Source: Temnothorax longispinosus (lineage: Eukaryota > Arthropoda > Insecta > Hymenoptera > Formicidae). From it: a stretch of 64,000 nucleotides of DNA. A model generated the notes under the pieces. The model searched no databases. It worked only from the letters and a program-made list of their open reading frames with translations, and was not told where the DNA came from. The position numbers were made by a program, and so were the translations under genes. Location: positions 4,731,724 through 4,795,723 of the forward strand of contig NC_092366.1 of the NCBI RefSeq assembly GCF_030848805.1. Reading direction: 5' to 3'. Shown here one piece after another: positions 36,735 to 48,568 of this stretch; the stretch's first letter is position 1, and every line of letters starts with the position of its first letter.

Positions 36735-37440
36735 TATACCTTTTTATTATTCGCTAAGTGATGACACGGAGAGGAGAAGGATAAGATCAATCCTGTACCA
36801 TTTGCTTTCGTTTCTTCTTTTGTTTCTCCTTTCAATTTTATATTTCAATTCTTTGTTCAATTCATAATAATAAACCATAAAAGACATGATTTTTGTTGTA
36901 TAGAAACTTTTTTGGAACCGTTCAAATACATTTTCCGATGTGTTAAAAAACATGTGTACAAAATTAACGTTAGCTTTCAACTACTGGCTTTCGGCAGATT
37001 GGCGAAATAACATTATGCATAACGTGTAACGTCCTGTGAGTTATATTTCGTTGCGAAGCGTCATCATTATTATTATATTATATTTAATTTATATATGGAT
37101 GAATGTGTGTGTGTGTATATATTCTTATTAATATTGTATCCTGTAGTGTGTTTTATTATGTCTTGAAATTTGTGAAAAATATAAACATCTTGAATTAAAT
37201 GTTACACACGTGCCAATAAATTCGAATGAATCTATCATCTAATGATAGTTATATTTGCTTTCTATGCATATTACATTTATTTTTGATAAAACTAAGTGCG
37301 CGCGACAAAAAATAGGACACAATATATTTTCTAAAAAATTACAAAATTTATACTTTAGCACGTTAACTGCTATGGTAATTACCTCTATGAGTGAAAAAAT
37401 GAGTTTATTAGGGACCATTTCTGTCTCTGTTTAGCGAATT
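36735..37440 (+). pseudogene. GGPPS-like pseudogene, rest of exon 1, exon 2 and intron 2 relic
   Basis: After the composite insertion, exon 1 resumes at about 36,741 (TTATTATTCGCTAAG, GTGATGACACGGAG). Its donor GT is changed to AT at about 36,785. Exon 2 follows the acceptor at 36,903 and runs to about 37,035, 132 bases against 155 in the intact copies. It has an extra T near the start, a lost segment after TACTGGCTT and an in-frame stop. The following sequence (AAGTGCGCGCGACAAAAAAT region, 37,300-37,440) matches intron 2 of L1 and L2. No exon 3 was found. The gene is dead. Confidence 0.88.
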
Positions 37441-37443
37441 TTA

Positions 37444-37554
37444 GGCTGCATTCCGATATTCACTGTCAGTACTGCAAATCTATATTTTACGTCACGTATT
37501 CTATATAGATTTTCAGTACTGAAAGTTACTGACAGTGAATATCGGAATGCAGCC
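37444..37554. mobile_element. 111-bp MITE with TTA duplication; empty site present at ~42,550
   Basis: Perfect 28-bp terminal inverted repeats begin GGCTGCATTCCGATATTCAC. TTA flanks both ends (37,441-37,443 and 37,555-37,557). The related relic near 42,550 reads AAATTTTAATTGGTCAATG with a single TTA and no element. TTA duplications fit PIF/Harbinger MITEs. Confidence 0.9.
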
Positions 37555-37933
37555 TTAATTGATCAATGTTTTTTTATTGTTCTTGAAAAGTGCAGTGATA
37601 GAAAAGTACAGTGATACAACATGTAAAAAGTCACGAACGTTGACGAATACCTGAGGTGTTTGACTTTTTACATGTTGCGACGGTTGCGAATTCTCAGTCC
37701 TTTTTAGTGTGATTTGATGCGTTAAAATTTAAGAAGCGATTAAATTGGAATTATGCGGTTTGTTCTGAAGAAAGCCAAGTAAGGCTCGAAACGTCAACGT
37801 TGTTTTTATATTGCGAACACATTCGTTGTTAAATTGGTTTTAATAAATATACACCTATTAATAGCTCGTAATTTGGCCGTTTCTATTATTTAGCTGTTGT
37901 TTTATCGAGCGAAATCGGACACTTATTTATTAA

Positions 37934-38152
37934 AATAAATATTTAATTAAAATAAATAAATTTTTCTTGTAAAAAAACTTGGCCCTGCTAGATTTCGAAA
38001 TTTTAACGTTAAAATTTAAACATTAGTACTAAAATTTTTGATTTAATAAAAAAACTATAAGCATAATTTAGGGAAGAATGCGACGGGAGTAAAAAAGCAG
38101 CGCCAAGTTTCTTTACAAGAAAAATTTATTTATTTTAATTAAATATTTTTAT
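37934..38152. mobile_element. MITE with ~50-bp inverted repeats
   Basis: The left arm 37,934-37,984 and right arm 38,102-38,152 are near-perfect inverted repeats (inward end AAAAACTTGGC / GCCAAGTTTC). The internal 120 bp is non-coding. No target duplication can be fixed because the outer sequence is A/T only. Confidence 0.75.
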
Positions 38153-41100
38153 TTTGTACTGTTACCTCTTACATTCTTTTTCAATTATTTTTCATAACAA
38201 TATATATATATTCTCTTTACAATTGGCGCAATTTACAGATTTTACATCTTTTTTTGAAATACATGTCACTTGAATTGAGTAACATAATTTTGTGATATAA
38301 TAATTTTGTTAAGGAGAAATTAAAGTTACTACCATTTAGATTGGATTTTTGGATTTATACACATCACTTAGGTTGAGCTAGGTAACGTAATTTTGTGACA
38401 TATTTTTGTTAAAGAAAAATAAAGCTTCCACTTAGATTGGATTTTTGAATTTACAAAATACATTGCGTGTACTTGGCGCCTTCTTTTACTTTATTTTGAA
38501 AAAGGTAATTTTGTACAGTACATGTAATACCGATAAAATAGTTTTTATTCGATTTGTAACCCCGTCAAATAAAAAGGGGCGGGTTATGTAACGAGAATGA
38601 GAAGGATGAGAAGGGAGAGTAAAAGAGATGAGCGAGAAAAGGGAGAATAATGAGAGGGGTGTCATCGATGAGACGATCGACAATTCAGAGGAGATCGGAA
38701 ATCAGTCAGACGTAAGAGGGGGTTCTTAGAAGGTGGATTATCGATCGGGCCTCCAGAGGTTTTCCATTCGTGCTGCCGTACGAGAGATCAGAGGATCCGT
38801 TTGCAAGGGTCCGAGTTATACTCGGTGGACCCACAACCCGCTTCCGCGGAAAATCGTAGACGGAGCATGGACCAGCGGTATTAGGGGAGACCGGGGCTCG
38901 TTAGCACAGTTTTCACAATTTCGGCATTTGATTTTTTCAAACAGTACTAATATAATAGAGAGAACCTTTCTCTATACATTTTTATGCCAAAAATGATCCT
39001 GTATAGTTTTTTTGTAATAAATGGATTACGAACATGCTGCATTGTATAGCCAGCTTGCCCCGATAGTGAGGCAAATTGACATATATCATGGTGTAAGTTG
39101 GCTATACGACTAAAGTCCATGTTAAATTGAAAATGTAATATAAATAAGAAAAAAACAGATAGCAGATATGTATACTTCTCGATAAAGATTGTGTTTTTTA
39201 AAGTTGTTTTGTAATGATCCAATAGCAAAATACTGTTGTAGAAAAACAATTGTAAACTATTTCATACAACTATCTTTGGCAAAATGTGTATCACATACAT
39301 AAATTTGTGAATAGAGAAAATTAAATAAAAAAATAAATAAGTAGTTAATTAATTAAGTCAGTAATTAATACAAATAATAAAAATATTAAGTGCAGGTGTA
39401 ATAAATACATCGTAGATCTGCACATGACTCATGTATCCAATTTGCATATTGCAAACATTTAATTCAATCTTCTTTACTTTCTGAATATTTTCCATTGCAT
39501 ACTAGACACAAGTGTCCTCTCTCATTAATATCTTTTCTATTTTCTATATATATTTTCTTTTCTTTATCTTCTTTTTCTATCATTTTCTTTCTTTTTTTTT
39601 TAAGTAAGTACAGGAACAGAAATTTTAAATTAAGTTATTATATATTTGTAAGAAGTAAATAGATACATCTATCACAAACAACAGTTTTTTAAAAATATGA
39701 TTGTATAAAAACAATGTACAAGCATCAAACAAATTCAAAATTTATTTAGTATAGAAAACTGTGCTGTTATAAAATCATATAGAACGCTTTTTATGGAAAT
39801 CTCCATAAGAAACGTTCCTTTAATTTTTTTAAAAATATCAAAAAATTACTTGAAGATAATTCAGTTATTTTAGATTTGTTTAAGTTAAAAATTCTTCTTT
39901 TGTATGTTTTCTTTTTCACATTCTCGTTTTTCTTTATTCTTTTCTTTTCTTGAACCAAAGCATTCTTGATTGGGCTATCAGTCAAAATTACTGAAAAACT
40001 TTTCTTTCTTATAGACCGGGAGCCAGCGACAAAAAACATGTGTGATCGGCACCACGACGAAACTTTTTGGGACGATACCCGGTGTCATGTGGAACACGAA
40101 AACGCAAGTATGGCAGCTTGGAGGTGTCGCCTTTGCGCAGCGTAATTTTTTGAATGTGTTAAAGAAACTGTGCTTTTGGAGAATAGGCACCAATCTGATT
40201 CTTGTTTTATATTATTTATTTGTGAGCAAAAGTACGCGGGCCGTATGCGCCATACCGATGCCGCGTCGCAAACAGTATGCCATACTGATGAGAACGTGTC
40301 GGTTTTTTAATGCAATGTTGAATTTCGTACACCAAGTTAATTTTTTGGTGGAGAGGTAGATTTTAATTGTTTATCAACGAATATGAACATGCCAAAATAC
40401 CGTTCCGGCGTCTCTGAGTATTCGCCATCTGACGCAAAGACGTCATTTTTTTCACTAATTTTGTGGTTGGTGCCTAAGATACATGCACTAAACGTTTTTA
40501 AATATTTGATATATAAACAATTGTTTTAACATTTTAGACAAATGTCTTTTAATCTTTGAAAAACGATTATTTATATGAAAAAATTTTAAATAAAACATAT
40601 ATATATATATATATATTAGGGTAATTAAGAAAAAACATTCTTTTTTTATTTTTTGCGACGCACCCCAAAATATCAGAGCTTACTTAAAAAAAGAATTTTC
40701 CTCAAAATTTGAGCAAAATCGAACAAGTTTTAGAGATCGCTACCAGCGATTTGCAATATTTTCGATTAAAAAATTGGTTTTTTTTTCAAATGTTCAAAAT
40801 TGCATAACTTTTCGAGTTTTAATGATAAAGGCATGAAATTTTCAGGGAATCTTCGTCAATTCATGTAGTTTATGAATATCGAGTTAGAAAATTTATTTTC
40901 GGAAACAATTTTTTTACGTTTTTTTGTTTATAATAAAAAAATAACCGTTTATAACAAATAGGCGCCAGCGATCTGGGACATGGTTTTAACTTTAAATTAC
41001 ATCTATAGGTAATCCAAAAATACATTTCAATAATCAAATGCTTGAACATCGGTGAATTTGTTGCTGAAAATTTGCTTAAACAACAAATTCAAAAAACCAC

Positions 41101-41350
41101 GTTACCCGTAATGTAGAAATAATAACGCATGTCATAATTTTTATTTAGGTGTCTGTATTGCATTCCAACTTTTGCTGTCAAATTTAAGTTGATAGAATAA
41201 TAAATTATCCAAATGCTTACATATTCAATAATTTTTTGTTACAACATCAACTTCTTTTCTGCCTAATACAATAACACCATTCAAATTTACGAATTGCAAT
41301 TGTTTTTTTACTGCGACTCATATTTGTAAAATGGATAGATTAATAACAAT
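38153..41350. other. AT-rich repeat-derived stretch with no recognised gene
   Basis: Two imperfect direct copies of a block containing TTAGATTGGATTTTTG lie at about 38,265-38,455. A more CpG-rich 320-bp block (38,575-38,900) resembles retroelement-derived DNA but has no diagnostic ends that I can fix. A 105-codon open frame at 40,042-40,359 matches no family I know. The stretch 40,620-41,100 has the look of an ancient repeat family. Nothing here can be called a gene. Confidence 0.45.
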
Positions 41351-41600
41351 GCTACTTTTTTGTAATTTGTCATAATAATTTTATTTTCAAAGAACAAATA
41401 AGTACTTAATACTTATTATTCTTTGAAAATAAAATTATTAGGACAAATTACAAAAAAAGTAGCAAAGAACAATAAGTACTTATTGTTCTTTGAAAATAAA
41501 ATTATTATGACAAATTACAAAAAAAAGTATCAAAGAACAATAAGTACTCTTTGTTCTTTGAAAATAAAATTATTGTGACAAATTACAAAAAAAGTAGCTG
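41350..41600. repeat. Foldback plus ~68-bp tandem array
   Basis: A foldback (GCTACTTTTTTGTAATTTGT at 41,351 to its complement ending 41,464) is followed by two further direct units (anchors CAAAGAACAATAAGTACT at 41,463 and 41,531). Each unit ends ACAAATTACAAAAAAAGTA. Confidence 0.75.
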
Positions 41601-41607
41601 TTATAAT

Positions 41608-42290
41608 ATGTGCTACCTTGGAATTACTTTAAAGAGCGACGTCGAATAAGATTACGATTACACCTTCCACAGAAGATATAAAAGAAAAGAGGGGATTATT
41701 ACAACAACTATAAAAGGAGGCAATAAATGTAACGGCGTCCACCAAATATCATCCATTGTATCGAGGATTTCAAGAGATCGTGAGTAGAGATCGAAACCAG
41801 TTTCGAAATTTGAACTAATTTGTAAGTAGGTATAATTTCTTTCAATATAAAATTCGATTAGTCACATTCACAACCATACCTCAGACTCGATAGAACAATT
41901 TTTAATTAAACATAGTAATATCTTATTTCCTGTAACTTTTGCCTATTTCCAAAAATCTGAAAAAAAGTGAAAACTCAACTTTATTTGTAAGGAAATCTTA
42001 AAAAATGCGGAAATAATTTGCTAAAGATAAGTAAAAGAAAAAGAAATAATATTTAATAACGTAATTAGACTCGTGAAAGTGTCAATAATTAATTTAAAAT
42101 CGGCGAATGCTCCTTTCTTGAGGAGATGTTGTGACAAGCGAGCTGGTATACGCACGGTTATAGTGGACATTTCCACTGTGAAAAGGAAAAGTATATTTAG
42201 TCAATCGTTAAAACAGAAAGAGAAAGGAGAGAGCTCACCTCAAGGTCTGCAGCAGTCAGACCTCCTTTATAGGACCGGAAACGAAATCGG
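41608..42290. repeat. Proximal block of duplication unit A (matches 48,569-49,360)
   Basis: Similarity to unit B starts at TATGTGCTACCTTGGAATTA and continues through TAACGGCGT, GATCGAAACCAGTTT, TTTATTTGTAAGGAAATCTT and ACTGTGAAAAGGAAAAGTAT. It is interrupted in unit B by a roughly 140-bp insertion (about 49,060-49,200). It is probably retroelement-derived. It marks the left limit of the tandem segmental duplication. Confidence 0.75.
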
Positions 42291-42364
42291 TACAGTTAAA
42301 TTATTTTCGGTTCGCGGTTTTTTGTCGGTTCAGACACTACCGTGTCTCTTGATTTGCTTTATAC

Positions 42365-42590
42365 ATGCATATTACGTTTATTTTTGATAAAACTAAGTGC
42401 GCGCGGCAAGAAATAGAACACAATATTTTCTAAAAAATTACAAAATTTATACTTTAGCACGTTAACTCTGCTATGGTGATTACCTCTATGAGTAAAAAAA
42501 TGAGTTTATTAGGGATCATGCATTTCTGTCTCTGTTTAGCAAATTTTAATTGGTCAATGTTTTTTATTGTTCTCGAAAAGTGCAGTGATA
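42365..42590 (+). pseudogene. GGPPS-like relic (intron 2 sequence only)
   Basis: GCATATTACGTTTATTTTTG, AAACTAAGTGCGCGCGGC, TACTTTAGCACGTTAACT and ATGAGTTTATTAGGGATCAT match the intron-2 remnant of the pseudogene at 37,265-37,440, and more distantly intron 2 of L1 and L2. No exon sequence was found beside it. It is a fragment of at least one further gene copy. Confidence 0.7.
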
Positions 42591-42899
42591 GAAAAAGACG
42601 GATTGACTTCTTAATTCTCCATTTCATCTCAGTTCCGTTTTCTTCTAGAGTAGAGTTTATATTCCAGTATAGTATATCTTTAAAAAAAAAGATTTAAAAG
42701 GGTGCCAAATGTATGTACCCATCACAAATTATACAAAATTATTACATAAAACTGTTTTAATTTATACTGAAACAAGTTTTTTTTTTAAATTAACGTCCTC
42801 TGCAAGGATTACAGCATTTTACGAACATTATTTAATTATTATCGTGTTTTCTTAATGTTCTCCAATCTCCATCAGATCTTATACAAAACAGAAATTAGT

Positions 42900-43086
42900 G
42901 GGCCTATTCTGTAAGGACCGAAGCACAGATTTTTGCACAACACAAGCTGTGCTTTGGCCTTAATTCTTAATAGTTTCATTGTCGTTATATTTGCTTTGCA
43001 CAGATATTATATGTATATAAAGTAAAAAAGCTTCGCAACGACAATAACGATAACGAAACTATCGGTAGGGAGTTATAGAATAGGCC
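42900..43086. mobile_element. MITE with GGGCCTATTCT ends
   Basis: GGGCCTATTCTGTAA at the left and TTATAGAATAGGCCC at the right form terminal inverted repeats. Internal inverted segments ATAGTTTCATTGTCGTTAT and ATAACGATAACGAAACTAT extend the pairing. A truncated copy of the left half occurs at about 34,787-34,880. Confidence 0.75.
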
Positions 43087-43129
43087 CGGAATAAGGCCAT
43101 AGATCCAGTAAACTACATATTACAATTTT

Positions 43130-44245
43130 TTGCAAAATGACTACCCGTTAGCATTTATTTTTAACACAATTAATATAGAATTAAATATCTGCTTAACAAA
43201 TGTACTCGCAAACAGAACGAACTTCCACCTACGATTGAAGAGGAACGACGAACTTGGTTTACGATTCTATATGTCTCGAATATTTCTGAGGAATTTAAAA
43301 GGGTTGTTAAAGATCAGAATGTTAACTTGTCTTTTTACACAGTTTGAACAAATTTAAGAAATTTATTAAAGTACAGAAGGATATTCTCCCAATTCAATCT
43401 AATAAAAATGTTATATATAAAATATCTTGTAAAAATTGCGACGCTTCATATGTTGGTCAGACGATGTGACAATTAAAGACTAGAACTTCAGAACATCGCA
43501 TTCACATCCACAGAAATACAACTACTTAGTCTGTCATCACTGAACACAGAATGAATTTCGATCACGAATTTGATTGGGTGAATGTCGAAATTTTGGATAA
43601 AGAAAAATATTTATCTAGGAGACTAGTTTCTGAGATGACCCATATCAAGTTGCAAAAGAATAGTTTTAATTCTCAAATTGACACAGATTTTTTACATCAT
43701 GCATATGTGACGGTTTTAAGCAAATTGTAATCCATGCTCATAAACATTTTGTCGTTGTCAAGTCGCGTTTTACTATTGGTACATTAAATATTTATTATTT
43801 TGTTTTATTGGCTTGACTACAATTTATAATCTTCACTGTTGTTTTAACCTACGACTTGCCTCTTTTTGCAATATCTAATCATATCATTGTTGTGTGTCGT
43901 GTCGATAAGATCTAAGTCTCTTCGTAGACAGTATTTTTATCTGCCATAATTTATATTTATTTTGCGTATGGCTCTGAATTCCACGTTTTTTAGACTGATT
44001 GGTGAGTTTTTTAAGGTTTTCTTCTTTTAGTATTAATATCGCAGCATTAATGTAACAACTTTTACAGATATAAGTAGATTAATTGGTCTATTTTTCCAAC
44101 ATAGTTTCTGAAACTTCGAATCAGTAAGCTCACCAGTGTGGTATGGAGAACGTTTAATTTATTTTAATTTATACCGCTAAAGATGGTTCAAAGTTGAGTC
44201 GAAACGTACGGATTGATGTAAATCACACGACCAATAAAACAGGTA
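43130..44245 (+). mobile_element. Penelope-like retroelement fragment A: RT end, GIY-YIG endonuclease, 3' tail
   Basis: Positions 43,130-43,357 encode a degenerate reverse-transcriptase end (NDYPLAFIFNTIN). Then come VIYKISCKNCDASYVGQTM and ITEHRMNFDHEFDW ... LSRRLVSEMTHIKLQKN, the Cys-containing GIY-YIG (Uri-type) endonuclease of Penelope-like elements, in which YVGQT replaces YIG. In-frame TGA and TAG stops (near 43,466 and 43,528) and frameshifts show it is dead. The 3' tail carries the CTAAAGATGG ... AGTCGAAACGT module at 44,177-44,207 and an AATAAA before the end. A near copy lies at 49,380-50,075. Confidence 0.85.
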
Positions 44246-44528
44246 TTCTGATGTTACGCGCACGGAGATTTGCGTCTAACCTTTAATTATAGCCTATACT
44301 TCTCTTATTTCAATTTCGAGGGTCCTTATACTATTTTAATAGATTTTTATTTTACATATTTACCAAGCTTTGACTGCGTGCTGACTAGATTTGTCAGACT
44401 TGAAACACAGCTCCGGTTGGAGTAGTAAAATCCCTCCCCCTACACCTAATAAAATTAAATCGATTCGATTTAATTTTTGATGCTATGTGCATCTAAATAA
44501 CTGTAAAGAAATTATTGCGAAAAGTATT

Positions 44529-44602
44529 ACCTCAGCCAGGGTTCAAACCTGAAACTTCCTTCATTCCGTGAAGGTGTGTCGTACCAATTCGACCACCGAG
44601 AC
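44529..44602 (-). repeat. tRNA-like module (SINE-like), copy 1
   Basis: Read on the - strand: acceptor arm GTCTCGG / CTGAGGT (all seven positions pair, with wobbles), box A-like TGGTCGAATTGG, D stem GTCG/CGAC, and box B-like GGTTTGAACC. Two extra bases precede the anticodon stem, and position 33 is C where tRNAs have U. It is therefore not a working tRNA gene. The flanks recur around the copies at 50,318, 51,650 and 52,709, as in a tRNA-derived SINE. Confidence 0.7.
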
Positions 44603-44718
44603 ATATGGTGATATTTATCGCAATAATCTATTATTAGTTGTAATATTACGCGTACTTTCAGCCAGCGTGATTAAAATTTGAAGTATAAGCTCCAATGGAA
44701 ATTCACAAATATAGAAAA

Positions 44719-44899
44719 CGGGCTAACTAAGAACCAGGCGCGACAATGATGCGCAAAAATTTTATTTTTATTTGCAATTTACAACCTTATCTTCCAAGAA
44801 ATGTAATTAACAGATACTGGTTGGAAAATATGTAAAATGCAAATAAAAATAAAACTTTCGCGCATCATTTACAACACCTGGTTCTTAGTTAATTAGGCC
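44719..44899. mobile_element. Foldback element in the GGPPS-L1 promoter region
   Basis: CTAACTAAGAACCAGGCG at the left and CACCTGGTTCTTAGTTAATT at the right are inverted. The arms extend inward through ATTTTATTTTTATTTGCAA / GCAAATAAAAATAAAACTTT. The right end is about 160 bp before the L1 start codon. An orthologous copy lies in front of L2 (52,899-53,194), so it predates their duplication. Confidence 0.8.
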
Positions 44900-44981
44900 A
44901 CGCGTAATCGTGGGTCCCAAAGTGGGTTATATCCGTGTTTATTTTTCCCAGAGCCGTTACTCTTGCAACATCGAGATACAA

Positions 44982-45060
44982 TATATAAGTCCGTAGACTG
45001 GCATATAACATTTACTTAGTTATTCTGTTTTTGTCAATCAGAGAAGAGATATCACGCAAC
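44982..45060 (+). promoter_or_regulatory. TATA-type core promoter and 5' UTR of GGPPS-L1
   Basis: TATATAAG at 44,982-44,989 is followed by GTCCGTAGACTGG, TAGTTATTCTG and GAAGAGATATCACGCAAC directly before the ATG at 45,061. The same order is kept before L2 (TATAAG at 53,273) and the pseudogene (TATAAG at 34,573), but no TATA is visible before the canonical GGPPS. Transcription probably starts about 30 bases after the TATA box. Confidence 0.6.
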
Positions 45061-47204
45061 ATGACGGACCCAAGTAAAGATACACCATTCTATTATTCGC
45101 AAAGCGGTGACACGGAGGAGGATAAGGTCAGTCCTATACCATTCTCCCTTTTCTTCTTTCAATTTTATATTTTAATTCTCCGTTCAATTCAACTTTTCGT
45201 ATCTTACTTTTCGTTTCATTATTGATCTCATGCACAATAGAATGAAAATCAAGATTTTTGTCGTATAGAAACTTTTGGAGCCGCTTAAATACATTGTTCA
45301 ATATACTGAAAAACATAGATATACAAAATTAACACGTGTTTTCAATTACTGGCTTAAAATATCACCGGATAAACTGCAGCAGATTGACGAAATCGTCAAA
45401 ATTGTCTACAATGTGGTCATCCTGTAAGTTACATTTTATTGTAAAGCATGATCATCGACTTTTATGTGTGTGTATGTGTGTTGTTAATTTTATAAATTTG
45501 AACACATGTAAATATTAATATAATAAAAAGTTACATTTGCTTTCTGCATATTGTATTTATTTATGTTAAAATAAAGTGCGCACGATAAAAAGTAGGACAT
45601 AATATTTTACAAAAAAAATTAAATTTTATTTTGTTATTTGTACTACAGTTTCTTTTTTTCCAATTATTAATAATATATATTTTGACATAATAATTTATAC
45701 TAAAATTTTATCAATTTTCTTTGAATTGCTCTTTTATTAGTTACGACGATATTCAAGATAAAGCCATTTTGCGAGATGGCATTCCCGTAACCCATTCCGT
45801 TCATGAGCTTTCCTGCACAATAAGCGCCACCAATTACGTACAACTGATCGCTTTTGAAAAAGCTTTTGAATTACATCCCGCAGTAAGTTTTAAAGTATCC
45901 ACATTACTATATTTCAAGAATTGCAATATTATATCATAGATAGTTGAATTATAGCATTAAATGCTTTTTAACAAGTTTGTCCTCAAGTAATTTAAAAACT
46001 TTTAGAAGTAATAAAGACGATGTGTGTGTGTGTGTGTATTTAAAAGATTCAGACATTCTTGAAAAATCTCACGACATGTTTGCAATTAAGCACTTATAAA
46101 ACTGTATACATATTTCTTTACGATCAGCACTGTATTGATTACAATCAGTACTAATTCGAAGCTCAACAAAATCGCGCCAATATATTAAATTTTGTTAAAT
46201 ACAACATAAAAAAATTAAGTTATTTATTTTTATATCTTAATTAACAGGCAGCTAAAATCTTAACTGAACAATTAATGGAATTTAACAGAGGCCAGGGAAT
46301 GGATATGTATTGGAAGGAGAATTTAGAGTGTCCAACTGACAACGATTACCAGATAATGGCGGAAAGAAGTAAATGTTTATGATTTTGTGATAACTTTTAT
46401 TATCTGCTGAAGCAGAAACTCCATTTTAAAAATTAAATTACAAATTTAAAATTTGAATATTAATTAATTTTATAGAGGCTGGCTGGATAGTCGAATTAAT
46501 AGTAAAATTAATGAAACTCTTTTCCACTTGTGAAACGGATTTTTCATCGCTATTAAGTTTACTGGGATATTATTATCAAATACATAATGACTATTCTAAC
46601 TTGTGTATTTGTAGAGTAAGTAATTTGTTTAATTTTCATTATTAATTTGATTAATTTTCTATTATGCGACTTGGGTCTCGGAACCTTTTGAAAGGTAGAT
46701 ATAGATTCTCGAATGATAAAAAAAATCACTGTGACGTGAGCTTCATTTTCTCGACACTGGGGTGTAAAAATCACGAATTTGTTATTATCACAGGACATGA
46801 ATGATGCAAATTTTTGCGATGATCTGACTGAAGGGAAGTTCAGCTTCCCTATTATACATGCCCTTAAATGCGGTAATAGCCAGAAAATAATGGGTATTTT
46901 TTTAGAAACATAATTATGTTTAAGATAATATATATACTTATTTGACGTAGGAAATTATTTCTTAAGTACGCATTTTTCAGATATTCTAAAACAACGAATT
47001 ACCGATACCGATCTTAAAAATAATTGTGTGGACTTGTTGGAGAAACTTGGTTCTCTCAAATACACGAGGGACACACTGGAAAAACTGGACAAAAAAATAA
47101 GGAGAGAAATTGAACGTTTAGGAGGAAATCCAGATCTAGTAAAGATGCTGAACGAATTCAAGAACGAGGTGTTGTGCGGTACTGCTAAGGTTACAACTAA
47201 ATAA
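45061..47204 (+). CDS. GGPPS-like paralogue L1 with remodelled active site (315 aa, 7 exons); putative terpene-synthase-like enzyme
   Basis: Exons 45,061-45,126, 45,269-45,423, 45,741-45,882, 46,248-46,368, 46,476-46,615, 46,794-46,893 and 46,981-47,204 join to 316 codons with the same phases as GGPPS. Kept: DDIQD (76-80), R85, K162, Q137-D140 of RGQGMD, and LTEGKFSF (K223). Changed against GGPPS: PGKQIR to TEKHRY (R40 to Y), H69 to Y, LRRG to LRDG (R86 to D), LHRGQ to FNRGQ, KTGG to KAGW, and QIRDDYCNL to QIHNDYSNL (first Asp of motif two to Asn). In this family the lost Arg, His and Arg bind IPP, whereas the kept residues hold the allylic diphosphate. I infer an enzyme that no longer elongates with IPP and may ionise a prenyl diphosphate, or a non-catalytic partner. 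The intact frame and splice sites argue against a pseudogene. Confidence 0.92.
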
Positions 47205-48345
47205 AACGTCGAATATTTCGTGCAAAAAATAATGAATAATTTTTGTTTAAAAAATTGTCCGGGCAATCGTATATTTCGTTTTTACAAGATACATTATACT
47301 ACAGAATAGATTGTTATGTAAAGTTGAACATTTATTTCTCATTGAGATTTAATCTCGTATATTTTTAGATTGTTTGTTAGTTTTCTTTTTACATAATTAT
47401 ACATATTGTACAATATAACATTACTAATTGTAAGTATATTAAGTAATTGTAAATCACTTATTTTATTTGTAAGCCTTATTTATCGCTATATATGTATCTC
47501 TTTATCGTAACTTTTTAGCGACAGTATCAATAGTATAATTAAATTTCTTATTTAATATTTTTGAAATTTTGACTAAAACTAATTTTTACTATATGTTTAA
47601 CTTCTACTATTCAACTTCTACTATTAATTTAAATTGTATTACTTGTTATTATCTTTGATTGCGCGAAAAAATGTACACAAAAGAAATTGTACATCTTCAC
47701 AAAAGGTTTTTCACAAAAGATGAAATTTTATTGAAACTATAGGATTTAAAAGTATCAGTCTGTTACTTTTGTCTCGAAAGTAATATTTGTTATTGGTGTT
47801 GATTTCTATTTATTTATATATGTATTTTTTAAATAAAAATTTTCTTATTATTATTTTAAAATACCAAATATACAAAGAAGAAAAACAAATAAAGGTGTAG
47901 CAACGCCTGTTTAAAATAATTAAATATGTCTAGAACTATTTTAAAAAGTTTTTAAAAAATAAAACGTTTTGCTACATTGATTATATGTTCGTTTTTATTT
48001 TATTTTACCTTATTAAAATCAGCCTTGAGCTCTGTTACAACCGCAGCCCTAGAGGTAGGGACAATCGTAACAAATTCGATCTTCATAAAATTTGATTTTT
48101 ATGAAGCAATTATAAAATGTGAATAAATTTTATTTATACCATAATGTAATTAAAGAATGTATTTATCTTACGAAAGAGAAAAAGTTTATATATATAAACA
48201 AGTAAATCGAAGATATCAATTCAAATGAACAAAATGTTACGTTTGTCCCTGGTCTCCCCTACTATAAAAAAATTTAAATATGAAATATTTGTTCTTTGTA
48301 TTTAACAAAAAAAACTTTTAGAAAGTTAGAATTTCTTCAGTGTAG
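47205..48345 (+). other. GGPPS-L1 3' flank
   Basis: AT-rich. AATAAA overlaps the stop codon (47,200-47,205), and further weak signals follow. The first 370 bases match the L2 3' flank (56,572-56,935). The block at 47,570-47,745 instead matches the 3' flank of the canonical GGPPS (34,135-34,335). The rest, to the 18S fragment, has no recognisable feature. Confidence 0.6.
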
Positions 48346-48450
48346 CGCGCGTGCGGCCCAGAACATCTAAGCGCATCACAGACCTGTTATTGCTCAATCT
48401 CGTGCGGCTAGAAGCCGCCTGTCCCTCTAAGAAGATTTATTTGTACGTTG
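48346..48450 (+). pseudogene. 18S rRNA fragment (about 105 nt)
   Basis: GTGCGGCCCAGAACATCTAA, GCATCACAGACCTGTTATTG, CTCAATCTCGTGCGGCTAGA and AGCCGCCTGTCCCTCTAAGA follow in order. This is the near-universal 3' part of eukaryotic 18S rRNA, with a few changes. It ends in AT-rich DNA and lies about 120 bp before the start of duplication unit B. It is a fragment, not an rDNA unit. Confidence 0.93.
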
Positions 48451-48568
48451 ATTTATTTGTACATTTTTCAATTCTGCACATAAACTTCCGGCAATCACGC
48501 AAAATAGATGTTGTATCTCATAATGGGGACTGATCTCTACGTTTAAAAGATGTATATGAAACTAATAT

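Noticed and set aside
40042..40359. 105-codon + strand frame
   Set aside because: Contains some well-composed peptide and Cys pairs in another frame, suggesting a transposase remnant, but no motif was clear enough to name a family.
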